A stretch of DNA of 64,000 nucleotides from Spirodela intermedia (GCA_902729315.2 LR746265.1:3080892-3144891); one strand, 5' to 3'; counted from the first letter of the stretch, positions 10,631 through 25,479 are shown. Notes: a model not told the origin generated them from the sequence alone. Numbers and translations: made by a program.

Positions 10631-13600
10631 ATGGCGCAGAGTAGTCACTCACCGGAGAACGGTGTGGACGGGGACGACGAGAGGGAGGAGGAAGAGGAGG
10701 AAGAAGCAGAGGAAGGTGACCAGGTGGGTGCAGACGATCATGACGAGGAGCCCAGGCTGAAGTACCAAAGGATGGAAGGGAGCGTACCCTCTCTCCTCTC
10801 CACAGACGCTGCTTCATCTATTTCCATCTCCGAGAGGATGATCGCCCTCGGTACGCACGGTGGTGTCGTCCACATCCTCGATTTCCAGGGGAACCAGGTC
10901 TCCTCTATCTCTCTCTCTCTCCCTCTTTTTTTTATCTTCCTTTCTTTCCATCCCTCTTGAATTTTGCATCCCTCTTCGCATATCTTATTGCCATCACTTC
11001 CCTTCTCAGCTCATTCACTCTCACAATCAATAAGTGTAATTTTTTTGGTTCGACTTTGCAATCTGTGAACTATTGGACGAGGCTGCTAAATATATACACA
11101 GAGTATGCAATTCGCTTGCCGCAGAAGGGATAGGGAAACTAGCGCAATCTGCATAACTTCATTTCAGGTCACAGAAAACAAATTACATACGTGGAGAATG
11201 ATTCTCCTGGAAGGTTTTACTGTTTAGTTGATATTGATATGCAATGGAATAGATGAACGGGGAGGAGATATAATGCTTTTTGGGATAACTCTGAGGGAAC
11301 ATTAAAGAGCATTACGGAAAAAGGCTTCTTCCGGTTGCAGGAGGAAGATATCAGAGGTTCTGTAGCTATGACAGCATCGGCATATTAATCACACAGTTGG
11401 CCGTTGCGGCGTGTATTTGCCCTCTTATGTTCATTTTGTTTGTGTAGAGTACTGATTGACTTCATCAGTTTTCTTGGGACGGAATCAGAGTTTCCATCGT
11501 CCGTAAACAGGCGTTCTTCTGAAAAGAGGAGACGCTTATTCAATGGCTTATATATTTTAATATAGCCGGGTTTGATCAGCCTCTGAAAGGGTTCACATGT
11601 TGGCATTCGAATAAAAAGCGAAATAATGTTTGTCAATATTTTCCGGTTTCTCTGGTGACGAATAATCCGTATTCCCCGCTTCTTAGTAGCTTTGAACATG
11701 CTGATAATTTAAAAAGAAGTTAAAGCTAAAAAAATGATCTTTATCTCGAATGAAACATATGACTTCACTTGCTTGGAGAGGTGAGTAAGGTTTTCAGTTC
11801 GAGTTTGGTAATGTGACGTATACTTGTTTCGAAAGGATAGGGGAGCAAATGTCTGAAATTTTATAATACCCTAATGTCGGGAAGCAGATGAATGACATTG
11901 CTCGATTAACAGGGATACAAAATATTTTGGATCCCGTGTTCGTGAAGAAACCTAAAATATGGGGAAAAATAGAGCAATCTGAGTCGTTTTTTCTTCTGTG
12001 GGAAAAAATTAACGGCTCCTGATTTTAAAGGCTCGGTTACTGAAGGAAGAAGAATGCAGTTTGCAGTCTAATCTCTTAATATTTTATGTCACGATGATGC
12101 ACAACCTCTGCAAATTAAAAGAAGTTTATGGGGTTGGAGGGGTGATGCAGTTATTCAAAGAAGGATGTTCTCACAGTGCTCCCTTGCATGTTTTGTACAG
12201 GCCACGTAGCGAACATGTGTAATGTAGAGTATGAACTGCAAAGGCACTGCTGTGATTATCGCTGAACTTTTGATTGGCATGTTAGGAATCTCTCACATCA
12301 TGTGCTTAAATTTTTTCTCTGTCATCAGAACAATTTTTCACAAGGTACACGGAAAATTTTGGAAAACTCTAGATGAGGCTATTTCAATTTATGAGAAGTA
12401 CCTAAAAATGGGTCTGTTACAACTGTTTCTCCATACTTTTCAGTTTATTATCTAGCTTTTTAGAAAAATGTGCTCGAATTGCCACGTGTATATTATTTGA
12501 TTTTCTAGTCGTAACACCTGGGAACTAAACAAAAATTATGTCATGGCAAAACAACTGTTCCCTGTAGCCGCCTCATGATATAAAGAGAGTTGGCGTGTTA
12601 TTGAGATACTTGTTGGAAGGCCTTCATGTAGGTTTAAACAGTTATCAGTATGGTGTTAACTTCGCAACCACTGGGGAATTGGGAGGGATTTATGTGCAAC
12701 ACTTTTTGGCGGGTCAAAACATTACTTTGATGTTTAAGAACTGAGAATAGGTGTGTAATGTTATTTCGCTAATGATATACGGTGTATGGGCTTAAATTCA
12801 AGTTTACATAAATTTAGTTTAAGTTCCAGCATTGGAAGTGATTGAAATTCGAATTCAACTAATTGCAAATCTTTCCAAATTCTTGGTTATTTTGCATTCT
12901 CTTCTTTGAGCTATTTTTGTTCTTTATTTCTTTTTTTTTTCTTTCAGGTTAAGGAATTTCATGCTCATTCTGCCACAGTAAATGACCTTAGTTTTGATTC
13001 AGAAGGGGAGTACATCGGAAGTTGCTCAGATGATGGGTTAGTGGTTATCAACGGCCTGTTTACTGATGAGTGCTTCAAGTTTGTGTATCATCGCCCCATG
13101 AAAGCACTTGCTCTAGATCCAGATTTTTCTCGAAAGTCATCTCGAAGGTTTGTCACTGGTGGTTTAGCTGGTAATCTCCTGCTAAATGCAAAGACGTGGC
13201 TGGGCTACCGTGACAAGGTATTGACATGTCTGTGTTCTGACATGAGGATCAACAATTTGGAAAACTTTGAAACACTTTAAGCTTCTGATATTATGATATC
13301 ATGTTCCATTTGTTATTTCAGGTTTTGCACTACGGTGAAGGACCTGTACATGCTGTGAAGTGGAGAACTACTCTTATTGCTTGGGCCAATGATGCAGGTG
13401 TGAAGATATATGATATGGGAAATGATCAACGTATTGCATTCATTGAAAAACCCCGAGGAAACCCACGGCCTGAACTCTTGCTACCACACATTGTTTGGCA
13501 GGTTTGTTTTAGATTAAGAAAAAGTAATCCATAAACCAGGTTATACTTCCAAGATATCTTGACCGCTTCTTCCAATCTCTAGGATGACACTCTTTTGGTT

Positions 13601-16600
13601 ATTGGATGGGGAAGAAGCATAAAGATTGCTGCCATAAGGACAAAACCATCTCAAGGAGTTAATGGAATAGAAAAGACTGCCAATATATCATCAACAAAAT
13701 ATGCGGATATTGTGGCATCTTTCCAAACGAGCTATTTCATTTCTGGCATTGCACCATATGGTGATGCTCTGGTTGCGCTGGCATACATTTCCGAAGAATA
13801 CAGTGGAGGGATAGTCTTGAGTAACACCATTCCTTCCCGTCAGGTAACTTATGACTGTTTTATTGGTGCAAGTTTATTTTTTCCTGGGTACATCCAACAG
13901 TTATTTTCTCTCATATTTTATTTTATGTTCTTTTTTCTATCATCACCTATCCATTAAATAATCTACAATACTTGAAATAAACGTCACCAAAAGAATTACT
14001 GTTCTATTTGTGCAAGTTTTTCCTTAATAAGCATGCAGTTGTGTTTTTCTTTGTAAAATTGATATATTTAAATATTATCATGACGTAATTTCTCTATTTT
14101 TCGCATTTTATACCTATTCCTTCTATAGAAGCAACTATATTAGTTCTATGAGTGAGCTTTTTGCATCCTCAGTGTCTTGATGTACCGCTGCAGATTAAAG
14201 TTTAATATCAAATGGTTTACAATAAGGTGGCTAATGGAAAGATCATATGTTGACAGTTGGTACAAAACAGATTCATGTGAACTCCCAACTACAAAGGAAT
14301 CTGGTTTGAAAGCTTAGTAGGTTAGTGGGAAACATTTTTATTAGATGAGATGACTTTGGATCTTTGCTGAAGTTCCAAAAGTTCATTATATATATTGGTG
14401 ACCGGTTATAGGTAACTTAGTTTTAGTTGATGTGTTTCATTGAGTTCTCATGATGTGTTTCATTGCTCTTGTAAACAATAGCAATTTATTCAATCCACAG
14501 ACAAATCTACTGAGGCAATATCATTCATCTTTACTTAAGGGATCTGAATAAGCTAATTAACTCTTATTAATCGTATGCAAGCTTTCTTTTCTACTTCGTC
14601 CTGCCTCGCGAATTTTGTGTGACACCAACCTCTCTCTATTTCGGTACAGGATTGGCTAATCCTTTATTTGAGCGAGTTCAATATGCTTTTGTTTCCAACA
14701 TTTGATGAATTTTGACAATATTTATACATTTATTTTTGGTCATCAAGGCTATAATGATCATTAGATGAAGTTTCAACTTGGACGACTAGTTTCTGAGCAT
14801 CTCACATCTACACTTGTGAAGAAACAGAATTCTGTTACTGATTGGCATGTAACTTAAGGAGACAATTTCTCAAGTTTTTAATGTATATCTTCTATTGATG
14901 AAGTAAACCAGATGGACGTGGATACGCAAGTCAAGTACATCTCAGGATGTGTTATTATCTTTTCCTGGGAATATAATCCCAAAGTGCTGATATAGATTAT
15001 ATCACTGTGGAGCCTAGCAGAATAATTCTGTTATCTAATCTGGATTTGCCCTCTCAACCAAAAAGGCTCTATGTTTTTATGTTGAGAATAGCATGACAGA
15101 TGTCGAGTTAACCTGATGGAGTACAGGACGGTGGAGCCCACCCTTCTCCACATCAGCGTGGTCTGGTTTGAAAGCCGCCTCTGCTTCTTGAGTTGTGGCA
15201 TTGGGACAGACAAAAACCACAGCAACGGAAGGACCGAGGCAAGATTGGGTGTGGAGGGAGAGAAAATTAAAAGAGAATATAAGATAAACTACATTAGGTA
15301 GAAAAATGAAGAGTTTAAGCTCTTGTACTTCGATAGAACTGTCATCCTGTCGTGCTATATCTACAACATTATCCCGAGTGTCTCCTAATTCACTCAGATC
15401 CGATCCTTCCAAAGGGGATCGTATCATACTGAATCTCAGCGTATTTATAGTCCTCCCACGTGGTGTGCACGTGTCTCCCTTTATGCCTTCTATATGTCAG
15501 TAATGGGGTTGTAAAACAGTACTGTGGGTGAAATAGATCTTAGTTTAAAAAATATATATTAATTTTTTTTCCAAAAGATCCTATTTGTTCAATAAACTGG
15601 TAAAGTGCTCGTAATACTTTCGTTGGAAAATTTTGGATTGAATATATGGATTATTTCATTTAAATGATTATTAGGAATCTGTGATTCAAACTTTTTTAAA
15701 GCATAAACTCGTTGAAAGTTTTGTTGTCGTACTTTTGTTTGAGAAAAGATGGATTTGATTTCTCAGCAGGGAACTGCACAGAGACCCGAAGTACATATTG
15801 TTACATGGAAGAATGAGGAGCTCACTACTGATTCTCTTCCTGTACATGGTTTTGAACACTACTTGGCCAAGGATTATGGCCTTGCTCATGCTCCCTTCAC
15901 TGGTATGGTGTCTCCCATTTATATTACCATCATAAAAATAAATTTCTTGAAATAATTTTAATTCCATTTTAGGTGATGTGAACTATTAAACTCAAAATTT
16001 TAATGTAGGAAGCAGTTATGCAGGCGGTCAGTGGGCTGCAGGTGATGAACCTCTGTACTATATTGTATGTCCAAAGGATGTAGTTATTGCGAGGCCTAGG
16101 TTAGTTACCTTTATTGTTCACTGCATCTCGCTTTCCATTGTAGTTTTGTGAGTCCCGATTTTGAGAATCAAAATTTTATCATCAGAGACTCAAAAAGTCT
16201 GAAGGCATAATAATTTTACTACTTTCTCTTTGTTTCTGATATGTGTTACTATTCACAAAAAAGAGGGGAGAAATATTGTTCTGTATGTCAATCACTTGAT
16301 AAGTTATTTTCCTCTGGAAATGATCACCTTGTGGTAAAATGTAACCCAACCTGTTTTTCTATTCATCAAGCCTAACCTCAATTATCTGAGTTTTAGGGAT
16401 GCTGAAGATCATATATCCTGGCTTCTTCAGCATGGTTTTCATGAAAAAGCTTTAGCTGCAGTCGAAGCGGGGCAGGGGCGCACCAAGCTTCTTGATGAGG
16501 TGTGCTGGATGAAGTTAATTTTTCTTATTCTATTTTTGTCCTTTCGGGCATTTCTTTTATTACTAAATAAAGTTTTATAATAGGTGCCGCATGAAAAAGT

Positions 16601-19600
16601 GTGCTTGCATTTTGAGTTTGCAAGTTCTCATGCCTTTCCTAGCTGAGGCGCTGTTTTAACATTTTCTTGAGTACTTGAGATCCTTATTTGAAGCGAATGA
16701 ATCTGTTTTATGTTATCTAGCGTGGGGATTTTAAGGAAAGAATTTAAAAGCAGTCATATAAAATCATATGGGTTTGGACTCAGTTTAATGGATAATCGGT
16801 TCTAGAATCTTTTTGTGAGAGTTGACGAAGGTTCATTGTTTTTAGTCTAATGAAAAGCCCTGAAATGATATCCGGACAACACTTGATTATATCGCAGTTG
16901 AAATGCCTGTTACAGTAGTACGGTTCAAGATGCATCTGACACTTTGCTCTAAATGCCACATCAGTTCTGGGCTTTGGCTGGGGAATAAAATTCGTTTATG
17001 AACAGAGGTATTGACTGAATGGAGGAATGCCACGTTTTCTTGGACCAAATTTGTTTATGCCTGTTTTCTTCGAGGCAGCATGTTGAACAAAAAAATGGAA
17101 CAAGTTGTAAAAGAAAGAGAAAATTACTTTTTTATTTCCTCGATCAAAAGAGAATTAGGCGAATCATCTTTTGCTTTAATGAAAACTCTGAAGAGAGCTT
17201 TTGAAGAATTGTGTTAGTTTAATGCAACTTTTGTATCTCATAGATCTGTGTGTTTGTCTGTTTCTAAACGCCTTGTGCTTTCAAGAATTATTCGTGGAAT
17301 GCATTTGCTTTCTCATCTCACGATTTTCGGACTGTGGTCTGTCAGAAATAGATATCTTTTCTGTACAATAAAGGTCGGTTTTATGATTTTACCAGTGTGC
17401 CAATGCCACCTTTTTCCCATGGTAGGAATACAGTTTAGAGTGTGTTTTTTTTGGTTTATCTGTTTTCTTTCTCCCTAGGCTTCTCAAATTTATTTCTCAA
17501 TGTATTTCTCGATAAGGCTATACTCCTATCCCGTGTTAAGATTTTTTTTTCTTTGAAATGTACATATAAAAGAAGAGAGCTCAATAACAAATCCTGGTGT
17601 GATCATTCATACTAAGATATTGATTTAAATGCCACATCTCGAAGTTGATAAATTGTTCACTTAAAGTTGATGTACCTTTTCCTTCTCTTTTGTTTGGTAA
17701 CCCGGATAGTTTTTAGTGCCCATCCCTTACATAAAGGCAGATTTAGGTCCTTTACATGTATAATCGTTAACTGTGCGGATTGTGGGAAGCATGTGCGCTA
17801 TAATTGAATCTGAATATTAATTTTAGGGAGGATTTTCTTGTCATTTCTTTTCCATTGTCTCGTGTATGAAGTCTCATCGATTTTTCGGTTTGTTTTTTCT
17901 TGACTTAAGGTTTTGTTTTTGAGGAAGCAAGCACATAGAGGAAATGGCTCAACATTCCACTCTTATTGAATATGCGTCTCGAATACAATAATGGATTGAT
18001 TTACATTCCTTTTCTATTACTGTCACGCTGAAGAAAGGAAGGGCTATCTACAATACAAACGTCACAATCAATGTCATTTTTTTTAACTTAACAGTTGGTT
18101 TCCCGTTTTAAGTGGTACTGCTTTTCTGATTATAGAATGTCATCTAACTGTGAATCTTTTTATATGGTCAGGTGGGATCTAGATATCTTGATCATTTGAT
18201 TGTCGAAAGGAAATACGCTGAAGCTGCATCCTTATGTCCTAAGTTACTTCGTGGTTCTGCTGCAGCATGGGAAAGGTACCCTTGGAACACCTTCTGCTAG
18301 TCTGTATTTGTGGTTCTGGAAATTGACCAGGTGTCCCTGACAGATGGGTTTTCCATTTTGCTCATCTACGTCAGCTTCCTTCTCTGGTTCCCTATATGCC
18401 GACTGCAGATCCTCGGTTGAGTGATACTGCTTATGAGGTCCCATAATGCTCATCCTTTGTTTATTTTTGGTTTTGTATAAATTTTATTACTTTCCTGTAG
18501 AATTTGTTGATGCTTATTTTTCTCACGTGAAAGCATTAATCATTTAGGTCGCACTCGTTGCCTTGGCAAATAATCCATCTTCTCATAAGGACCTCCTATC
18601 AACTGTTAAATCATGGCCGCCAGAGTTATATTCCGTTTTGCCAGTTATTTCTGCTATTGAACCTCAACTAAATACACCATCGACGACCGAACTTCTTAAA
18701 GAGGTATCATTTTTGTGTCGAAATGAGGATTTATTCATGTTTATTCTTTCTGTTTTAATAACTGTCTTTTTTTTTCTACAACAAGGCACTGGTTGAGCTA
18801 TATGTGATCAATAAACAGTATGAGAAAGCCTTTGCGTTATATGCTGATGTAAGTATTTCAGTTTATGTTTTTTGTATTTTAGGGTAAAGAGAGTTAGGCA
18901 ATAATGTATGGTACTAAACAGATGTAAAAGAGCCGGTTTGCTAATTAGTTAGGATTAACTATGTTAATCTATCCTCGGTTATGGATTCTTGTTTTTCTGC
19001 CATTCAGCTTGATAACACGCTTATTTCTATAATAGGTTAGCCCAACTTAACTTAGTTTTCAGTTAAGTGACTGAACTGAAATCCGTAATCAGGGCGGGTT
19101 CCCACCATTTGGCTCTTTTGGTCTAGTGAATTAAGCAACTTTATCTGAGTTTACACCTAACTGGGCCTCTAGTGACTTGCTCGGCGTTTTGCCAAACTTG
19201 GATGGCTTGGCTATCTTGGGGAAAATCGGATAACGCAGCCTATTCCAGTTCTAATTGGCCGTCAATCCACTGCAAAAAGATCAAAAGTCAGTCATTTCTC
19301 ATCTTTCGATGTATATACTAGGGACATTACTATGTCCATTATATCTTTTACCCGTCATTGTCATCTTCTTTCATCTCCTGGCTCATACTGAGGACCTTCA
19401 CCTGTTGCGGTTCTATTCCATGTGAATAATACATGGTACCTGATCTGAATTTCAGTGATGAAAAGACACTGTTGCAAATCTCATCAATGTATCTATCTTG
19501 TTGCAAACTAATTTCATTTCTTTTTCCTTTTTCTCAGATGATGAACCCTGAAGTGTTTGATTTTATTGAGAATCACAGTTTGCATGATCTTATTCAAGGC

Positions 19601-22600
19601 AAGGTTAGTTAGTTCTTAAAAAGCATGCTAAGATTATTCCTACTATCTTCCTTTTGAACTTGTCAGTGGTTCTAAGAATGCATCATTAGTCGAATTGTTG
19701 CCAGTATAATCTTGTCTCTTTGTAGTGTATTACTTCACAAAAATGATTAGTGTAAAAGAAGAAAACAACCACTTGGCTATAATGGAATTTGGGCTATTGA
19801 TGGTAATGATGACTGGGGATGGAACGAGTTACCCCAAAAATAACTGATTAACCGTTAAACTGTTTTTATTTTTTACAAAGGTGTGTAAACTAGAATAAAT
19901 AATCACAACCGGTTCCAATCTGCTAAGAAGAAAATGTCTCCTAAAATAACTACAAAAACATTCAATTTCGTGAATCAGGGCTAATGGCTGATCAAAACTC
20001 ATCCTTTTCCCGGCAAATACAGCGGAGCTCATTCCTGTTTGAACTGGCCATGTTTTTGTTCCTTGATATGAGGAGGGAGGGGTTGAAGATGTAGAATAAA
20101 ATGAATTCATTCTTCCTCTAATTCCATTTTGAATCTTGCTATTTTACTGTACTTGAGGATCTCTTGCAATTTATGAGGGAGGATTAATTCGATTCTTAAT
20201 TTTTTATTAGAGTTTTGAAAAATGCTTTAATATAAACTGGCACTTAATGACATATCTAGAGGACAATGAATGAGTTGTGTGGTGGCTAGCACTGAGAGCC
20301 TGTACTCAAAAGAAATGGATATGGTTGGTGGCTTGCCCTTGGTGCTACTCATTATACTAAACTGATCAGAAACTTGATTTTAGACACCAGGGCTCTTCAG
20401 TATATCCGAATGAAGCTTTGAGCCTTTGTAATCAGGAATGCATTGGCCGTTGATCGTGAGGGGTAGGGTATCTACAGTTTTATATGCTGTTTTGGTGTAG
20501 ACGTAAAAAACGGCGTATGGACCATCTTTTTTGTGACTTAATGAACTACTCATATCTAGTCAAAAATAATTTCTGGTAAATGGTTGGTTTTGAAATTCAT
20601 CATCATAAAAAAAAGAGAATGCACATGGAAGCCAGAGCAAACATGTGAAAGAAACACAGAGCAAACAGAAGTGAAAGAAACACCATCAGAAGAATGTGCC
20701 TCAAATTTCTGAAAGGAAAACCGCGACTCTTGTTATTTTTCATTTGTGAATCATTCATGTTTGAAATGAACATAGTAAGCACCTGATGCAGAAAGAGGCA
20801 TAGTAAATCTAGTGTACAGACATCGAATAGTAAAGTGGATGAAAATAATATATATCTCTCCTTTATTACCCACTATTAACCTTCTTAATAAGATTGAATT
20901 GAACTTCGTTTGCTATTTTAACTAGCAGCGTATCAGGATGCTTTTGTTTTGATTCTTGATGTTATGACATATAGTGATTACTTCCGCGGGATATAATTCT
21001 TGGATCCATCTTCTTCATCCTCTTCTCAGGTTGTCCAATTGATGATGGTGGACTCGAAAAAAGCTGTGTCTATGTTGATCAAACATAGAGACGTAGTTTT
21101 TGCATCTGAAGTTGTCAGTCAGCTATTGTCTTCTAGTGGAAAGTATGATAAAAAGTATTTGCTACACTTGTACCTGCATTCATTGTTTGAGGTTGACATG
21201 AATGCTGGAAAAGAATTTCATGACTCACAGGTGATTTTCATGAGCCTAGAGTAGATCATTCTTAGAAAATTTGTTGAGATATTTCCACGATGCTATGCTT
21301 ACATGGTAATGTTGCTTGATCTTCTGGCAGGTATTTAAACTATGGCTCAGTAGCTTGTAATGATCTTCCCATTTGTTTGAATTAAGATCAATCAGCTTTG
21401 GTTGTCATTCATTTATCAATGCTAAACACTTTAAATCTGACCATTTTTTGTACCCCTTTAAATAAACATGCCTTGTTTGTAAGGTACTTGATGCAGTGTG
21501 TTGTCAATAACCAAAAAAAAAGACGTGTGGCGATATTCTTTAGTTATGCGTAAAGGTTTAGAAAGTTTGGACTAGTGTTAGTGGAGACTTGTCTCTTATT
21601 TAGAGTTTGAAGTTGTATGTGTTGTAAGGAAGTCTCTCGCCAGGATGAACTAATTGTAGTTTTAATTATTCCTCGTATTTGTCATAGTTTACTTTGGTCT
21701 ATGCGCTATAAGGTTACCATAGGACTTGTATACTTATCCTAAAAACTGACAATCAGTTTTCCACAAACGACTAGACATAAATAGGATGATCATCTTGTTA
21801 ATGATATGATGTCCATATTGCGTTAGGTTTTTTTGGAGTTAAGGAATTGTTGATCACACTTGTTATCATCCTCTAAAATAAAAGTTTCTCTTCATCTCAT
21901 ATGCCCCACTTAGTAATGTGGCAGCATCAACTTTCCAAAGAGGAAAAAAGGTACAAAATTTGAGAATTTCGTATATTTCGATAGTGAAAAATCTCTCATG
22001 CTATCAGATTTTTTTCAGTGGCGCAGCTGTCATGCATCATCACCTGGAAAATTAATCTCCAACAGACTTTCATGGTCTGTGATAGTAATCCTTGCAATAG
22101 AATCCTTCCTTTCTCCTTGTCATATTCTCTGCTTTTACCTAGAAAATTATATTTATGATAAATGAGAGACGAGACGGGAAAATCCCGTGTTCTTGGTTGC
22201 CATACGATTCTTATTAGGATCTTTAGAATCTTGTTGTATCTCACTACATCTTAGGCTTCAGTAGACAGTACCTTCTTTCTCTGTTCATCTTCCACACTAT
22301 AGCATGCAGCAATACATTTCGAACTTGGATCTCCTCGAGTGGTTTTTTATTAGTCAAGACCCTTGTCATTTCCTCCAGTGAGTTGCTGCTTGCCGTACAT
22401 TACAAAATATCTAATGATGGCAGTTCTCGTAATCACAACTGTGGCCGTAACGATGTTCAATTTTATTGGCTGAAAGCTATAGTTGTTTGAACAAGAAACA
22501 TCGGAGATGATATTTTTATTCGTTTTAATTTTGTTACTGCCTTCATTACACAACTTAGCAGAAAGTAATGATGCCAGACAGAAAACAAGATAGCCATCTT

Positions 22601-25165
22601 CTATTATTTTTACACTGAAGTCTTACCTCATTTATTTGGAAATTATTTTTAAAATAAGGCTTTTTATTATTTCAATTTGAAGGTAGAGCTTTATGCGGAC
22701 TATGAACCAAAAATGCTGCTTCCTTTCCTTCATAGCAGCCAGCACTATAAACTAGACAAGGTGTGGATCCAGGTTGCTTCGCCCATTCATTTATAATTGT
22801 TTGGAGACTAATTTACAGTGCGTCAACCAGGCATATGAAATCTGTGTCAAAAAGGATCTTCAGAGGGAGCAAGTCTTCATCCTTGGCAGGATGGGGAACA
22901 CAAGGAAAGCGCTTTCTGTTATCATTAATAAACTGGAGGATATAAAGGAGGCATGCCATCATATTACCTCAACTAATTTATTTTTTTCTGCTCGGGCTAG
23001 TTTGATTGGTGGAAACTACTGGGTGGTTAATGGCATGAACGGATTGCATCTATTTGCAGGCAATAGAATTTGTGTCTATGCAGCATGATGATGAACTCTG
23101 GGACGTGCTAATCAATCAGTGTCGCCACAAGCCCGAAATGGTACATAATTTTGACGGCTCTAAATGCATTCTGTTGCTAAACAGCCTTTTTTGTCCTCAA
23201 CTATTTGCTTTAAAACTGGTCAGATAGGAGTACTGTTGGAGCACACTGTTGGGAACCTCGATCCTCTTTATATTGTTCGAATGGTTCCCAATGGATTGCG
23301 GATACCCCGGTGAGCTCATCTTCTCAATAAATATAGTAATATTGTTTGAATAATCTTTTATCATTTATAGATTGTTTTATCAATATCTATGGTTGCACGC
23401 TGAAACTACCTTCTTAATCTGTAACTTCTGTCCACGGATGGATTTGATTAATGCTTGTAGTACATTTGGATGGACGATCTATGAACACGAGGGGCTAGTG
23501 GGTCACAATCTTTTTCAATGTACTCTGAGACCATCGTGACTATTTCAACTTCCTAGATGTTTACATCATTCAATAAATATCAGTTTATCGAAATTATCAC
23601 GCAGTAGATCATAGAATATCTTTATCGGGGACACTCAGGTTGACTGAACGAGTAATCATCTGATGCCAGCCCTGAAAAATTGTTTTCACGAGGTATAATT
23701 CTCTGTGAATCTGAGGCGTATCCAGTTTTTTGTAAGACGGAAACTGCTGGGTATTGTTTCCTTGTACTGTATGGTTTCTTAAATATTCTGCTGACTTTTT
23801 AGGTAGATTTGTTTGAATACTTTATCGTATCTTCTAAAATTATGGCCCTGTAGATAATCTACTGGATATAGGCTTTCAAATCTTTAAATTATTTAGATGA
23901 GGAATTCTCTTTTTGTCTTCGTCTTCGATTAAAATAGCTGAAGAGGATGTGTAGGAGGATCCCATAGCTCGTAACCATAGCAAACAAAAAGTACACGTTT
24001 GAAATCTGTTTTTCCCCTGTTTCTGAAGTCCCCATGACCATGATGGGCTCTTGAGGAAACTGGTATGACGAACTGTTCATATGTAAGCTGAAGGTACTGA
24101 CCTAATCCTCAGCTTCTTTTACTTATTTTGGCCACTGAGGGATTCTCCAGAAAAAAAAGGTACAAATGTCAAGTTTTCAGTGAAGTTTACGTCAGAAGAT
24201 TGCCCCTGAATCTCTCGGAAGATTCCACAATTACTGTCTCCTTGATATTTCGACCGTTATTTAGAAGGCACATTAGCTTCTCAGCTGTTTATAAGGAAAA
24301 CGCCAGGAAATTACGAACAAACCGGTAAAAACCTGGTCCACTCTCCCCATTACCAGACTAGATTAAGTAGACAGGCGAGAACAGCAAACTATTCAGAAAG
24401 TAGGAACCTTAAAGAATCAAATCACCCGTATGGTTCGGCGCAATTTTCCCAACTTGTATAGCTTTACAGATCTAAGTGTGTATATCACGCAGGCAATTAT
24501 CGTATACAGCAGTCATCGGATTGGTCTCCCCTTCTGTGCTTAAGCTGCAAAGATGACTACTTGGCTTCTATGTTTCACACTCTTCTCCATGGTGCAGCCT
24601 CAGGGATCGCCTGGTCAAGATCATCACAGACTACCGGACGGAAACTTCCCTTCGACATGGCTGCAACGACATTCTGAAGGTACATCTGATTCGGCTCGTA
24701 CCACCCACACCTCACAGATTAAAATTCTTCTCCGGCATCTGTGGTCTTGAGATCTCCCATGGTTGCTGGTAGGCCGACTGCGTCAACCTCCTGGTAAAGT
24801 ACTACAAGGAGGCCAGGCACGCGGTCTACTTAGGAAGCATGGAGGAGGAAGAGCTCGAGAAGAGGGGTCAGAGAGCTGGCTCTCAGACGACGGAGAGAGC
24901 GGCGGCGGCCAGAAATACGGAGACCAAGTCCAGAACCAAGGGCGGCGGCCGGTGTTGCCTCTGCTTCGACCCCTTCTCCATTCAAGACGTCCCCATCGTC
25001 GTCTTCTTCTGCTGCCACGCCTACCACGTCCCGTGCCTCACGGGCAGCACGGACGCTGGCCCTCCCCTCGGCCGCAGCGGGAGCCGCGGACCGGATGAGG
25101 ACGACGGCGCCCGAGAAGGCGGATCGCGCCTGCGCTGCGTCTTGTGCACGACAGCCGCTGGCTGA
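10631..25165 (+). CDS. VPS41: VPS41, HOPS complex subunit
   Basis: There are 19 exons: 10631-10897, 12948-13217, 13322-13501, 13583-13843, 15770-15902, 16009-16099, 16397-16499, 18172-18275, 18344-18437, 18548-18703, 18786-18848, 19538-19603, 21030-21230, 22683-22760, 22831-22950, 23060-23140, 23224-23309, 24598-24679, 24773-25165. The joins keep frame and give 942 residues. An acidic N-terminus (residues 15-45) precedes a WD40 beta-propeller (about 60-340), an alpha-solenoid with clathrin-heavy-chain repeat (about 400-800), and a C-terminal RING-H2 (873-938) beginning RCCLCFDPF and ending CVLC. VPS41 tethers late endosomes and vacuoles as the HOPS subunit that replaces CORVET VPS8, working with Rab7 and SNAREs. 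The start is the first ATG in the leader frame. Intron 15 has a GC donor. Confidence 0.95.
22951..23059 (+). other. GC-AG intron in VPS41 (intron 15)
   Basis: Exon 15 must end after the codons for EDIKE to join AIEFVSMQHDD, as the family requires. The donor there is GAG|GCATGC rather than GT, and the acceptor is TTTGCAG. The 109-bp length is not a multiple of three, and retention would reach a stop at 23088. No nearby GT donor restores the frame. Confidence 0.75.
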
Positions 25166-25473
25166 GCTGCCTGCGCCTCCTCCGGCACCGGCGAGCTGTC
25201 TACGGTCTCCCCACGTTGTCCTTCGACGACATCAAGAATGTGATGGAGTGAGTGTGTGCCCAAGCGTTGGGGGTGGGGCTCTGCTTCGGGCGCTCGGGTC
25301 TCCATGAAAGCCGCCGTGGAAGGTCTCTCACCTCCGGTGTTTCCTCAACTGTGTGGTCCCTGTGGCCAAATTGCGCGTCAAATGTATTATCATTCAGTGG
25401 ACAAATCTGAAAGAAAATCGTAGCGATGATGTTTCCGGGGGATGTTGATGTATATTTCCATAAATTTCATTTT

Positions 25474-25479
25474 AATAAA
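25474..25479 (+). terminator. Probable VPS41 poly(A) signal AATAAA
   Basis: A canonical AATAAA lies about 310 bp past the VPS41 stop in AT-rich DNA, before the CT microsatellite and the convergent COQ4 gene. Confidence 0.5.

Noticed and set aside
19779-20130. Possible MITE in VPS41 intron 12, from short inverted AATGGAATT ends
   Set aside because: The inverted ends are only about 9 bp, and no target-site duplication was found. Too weak to call.
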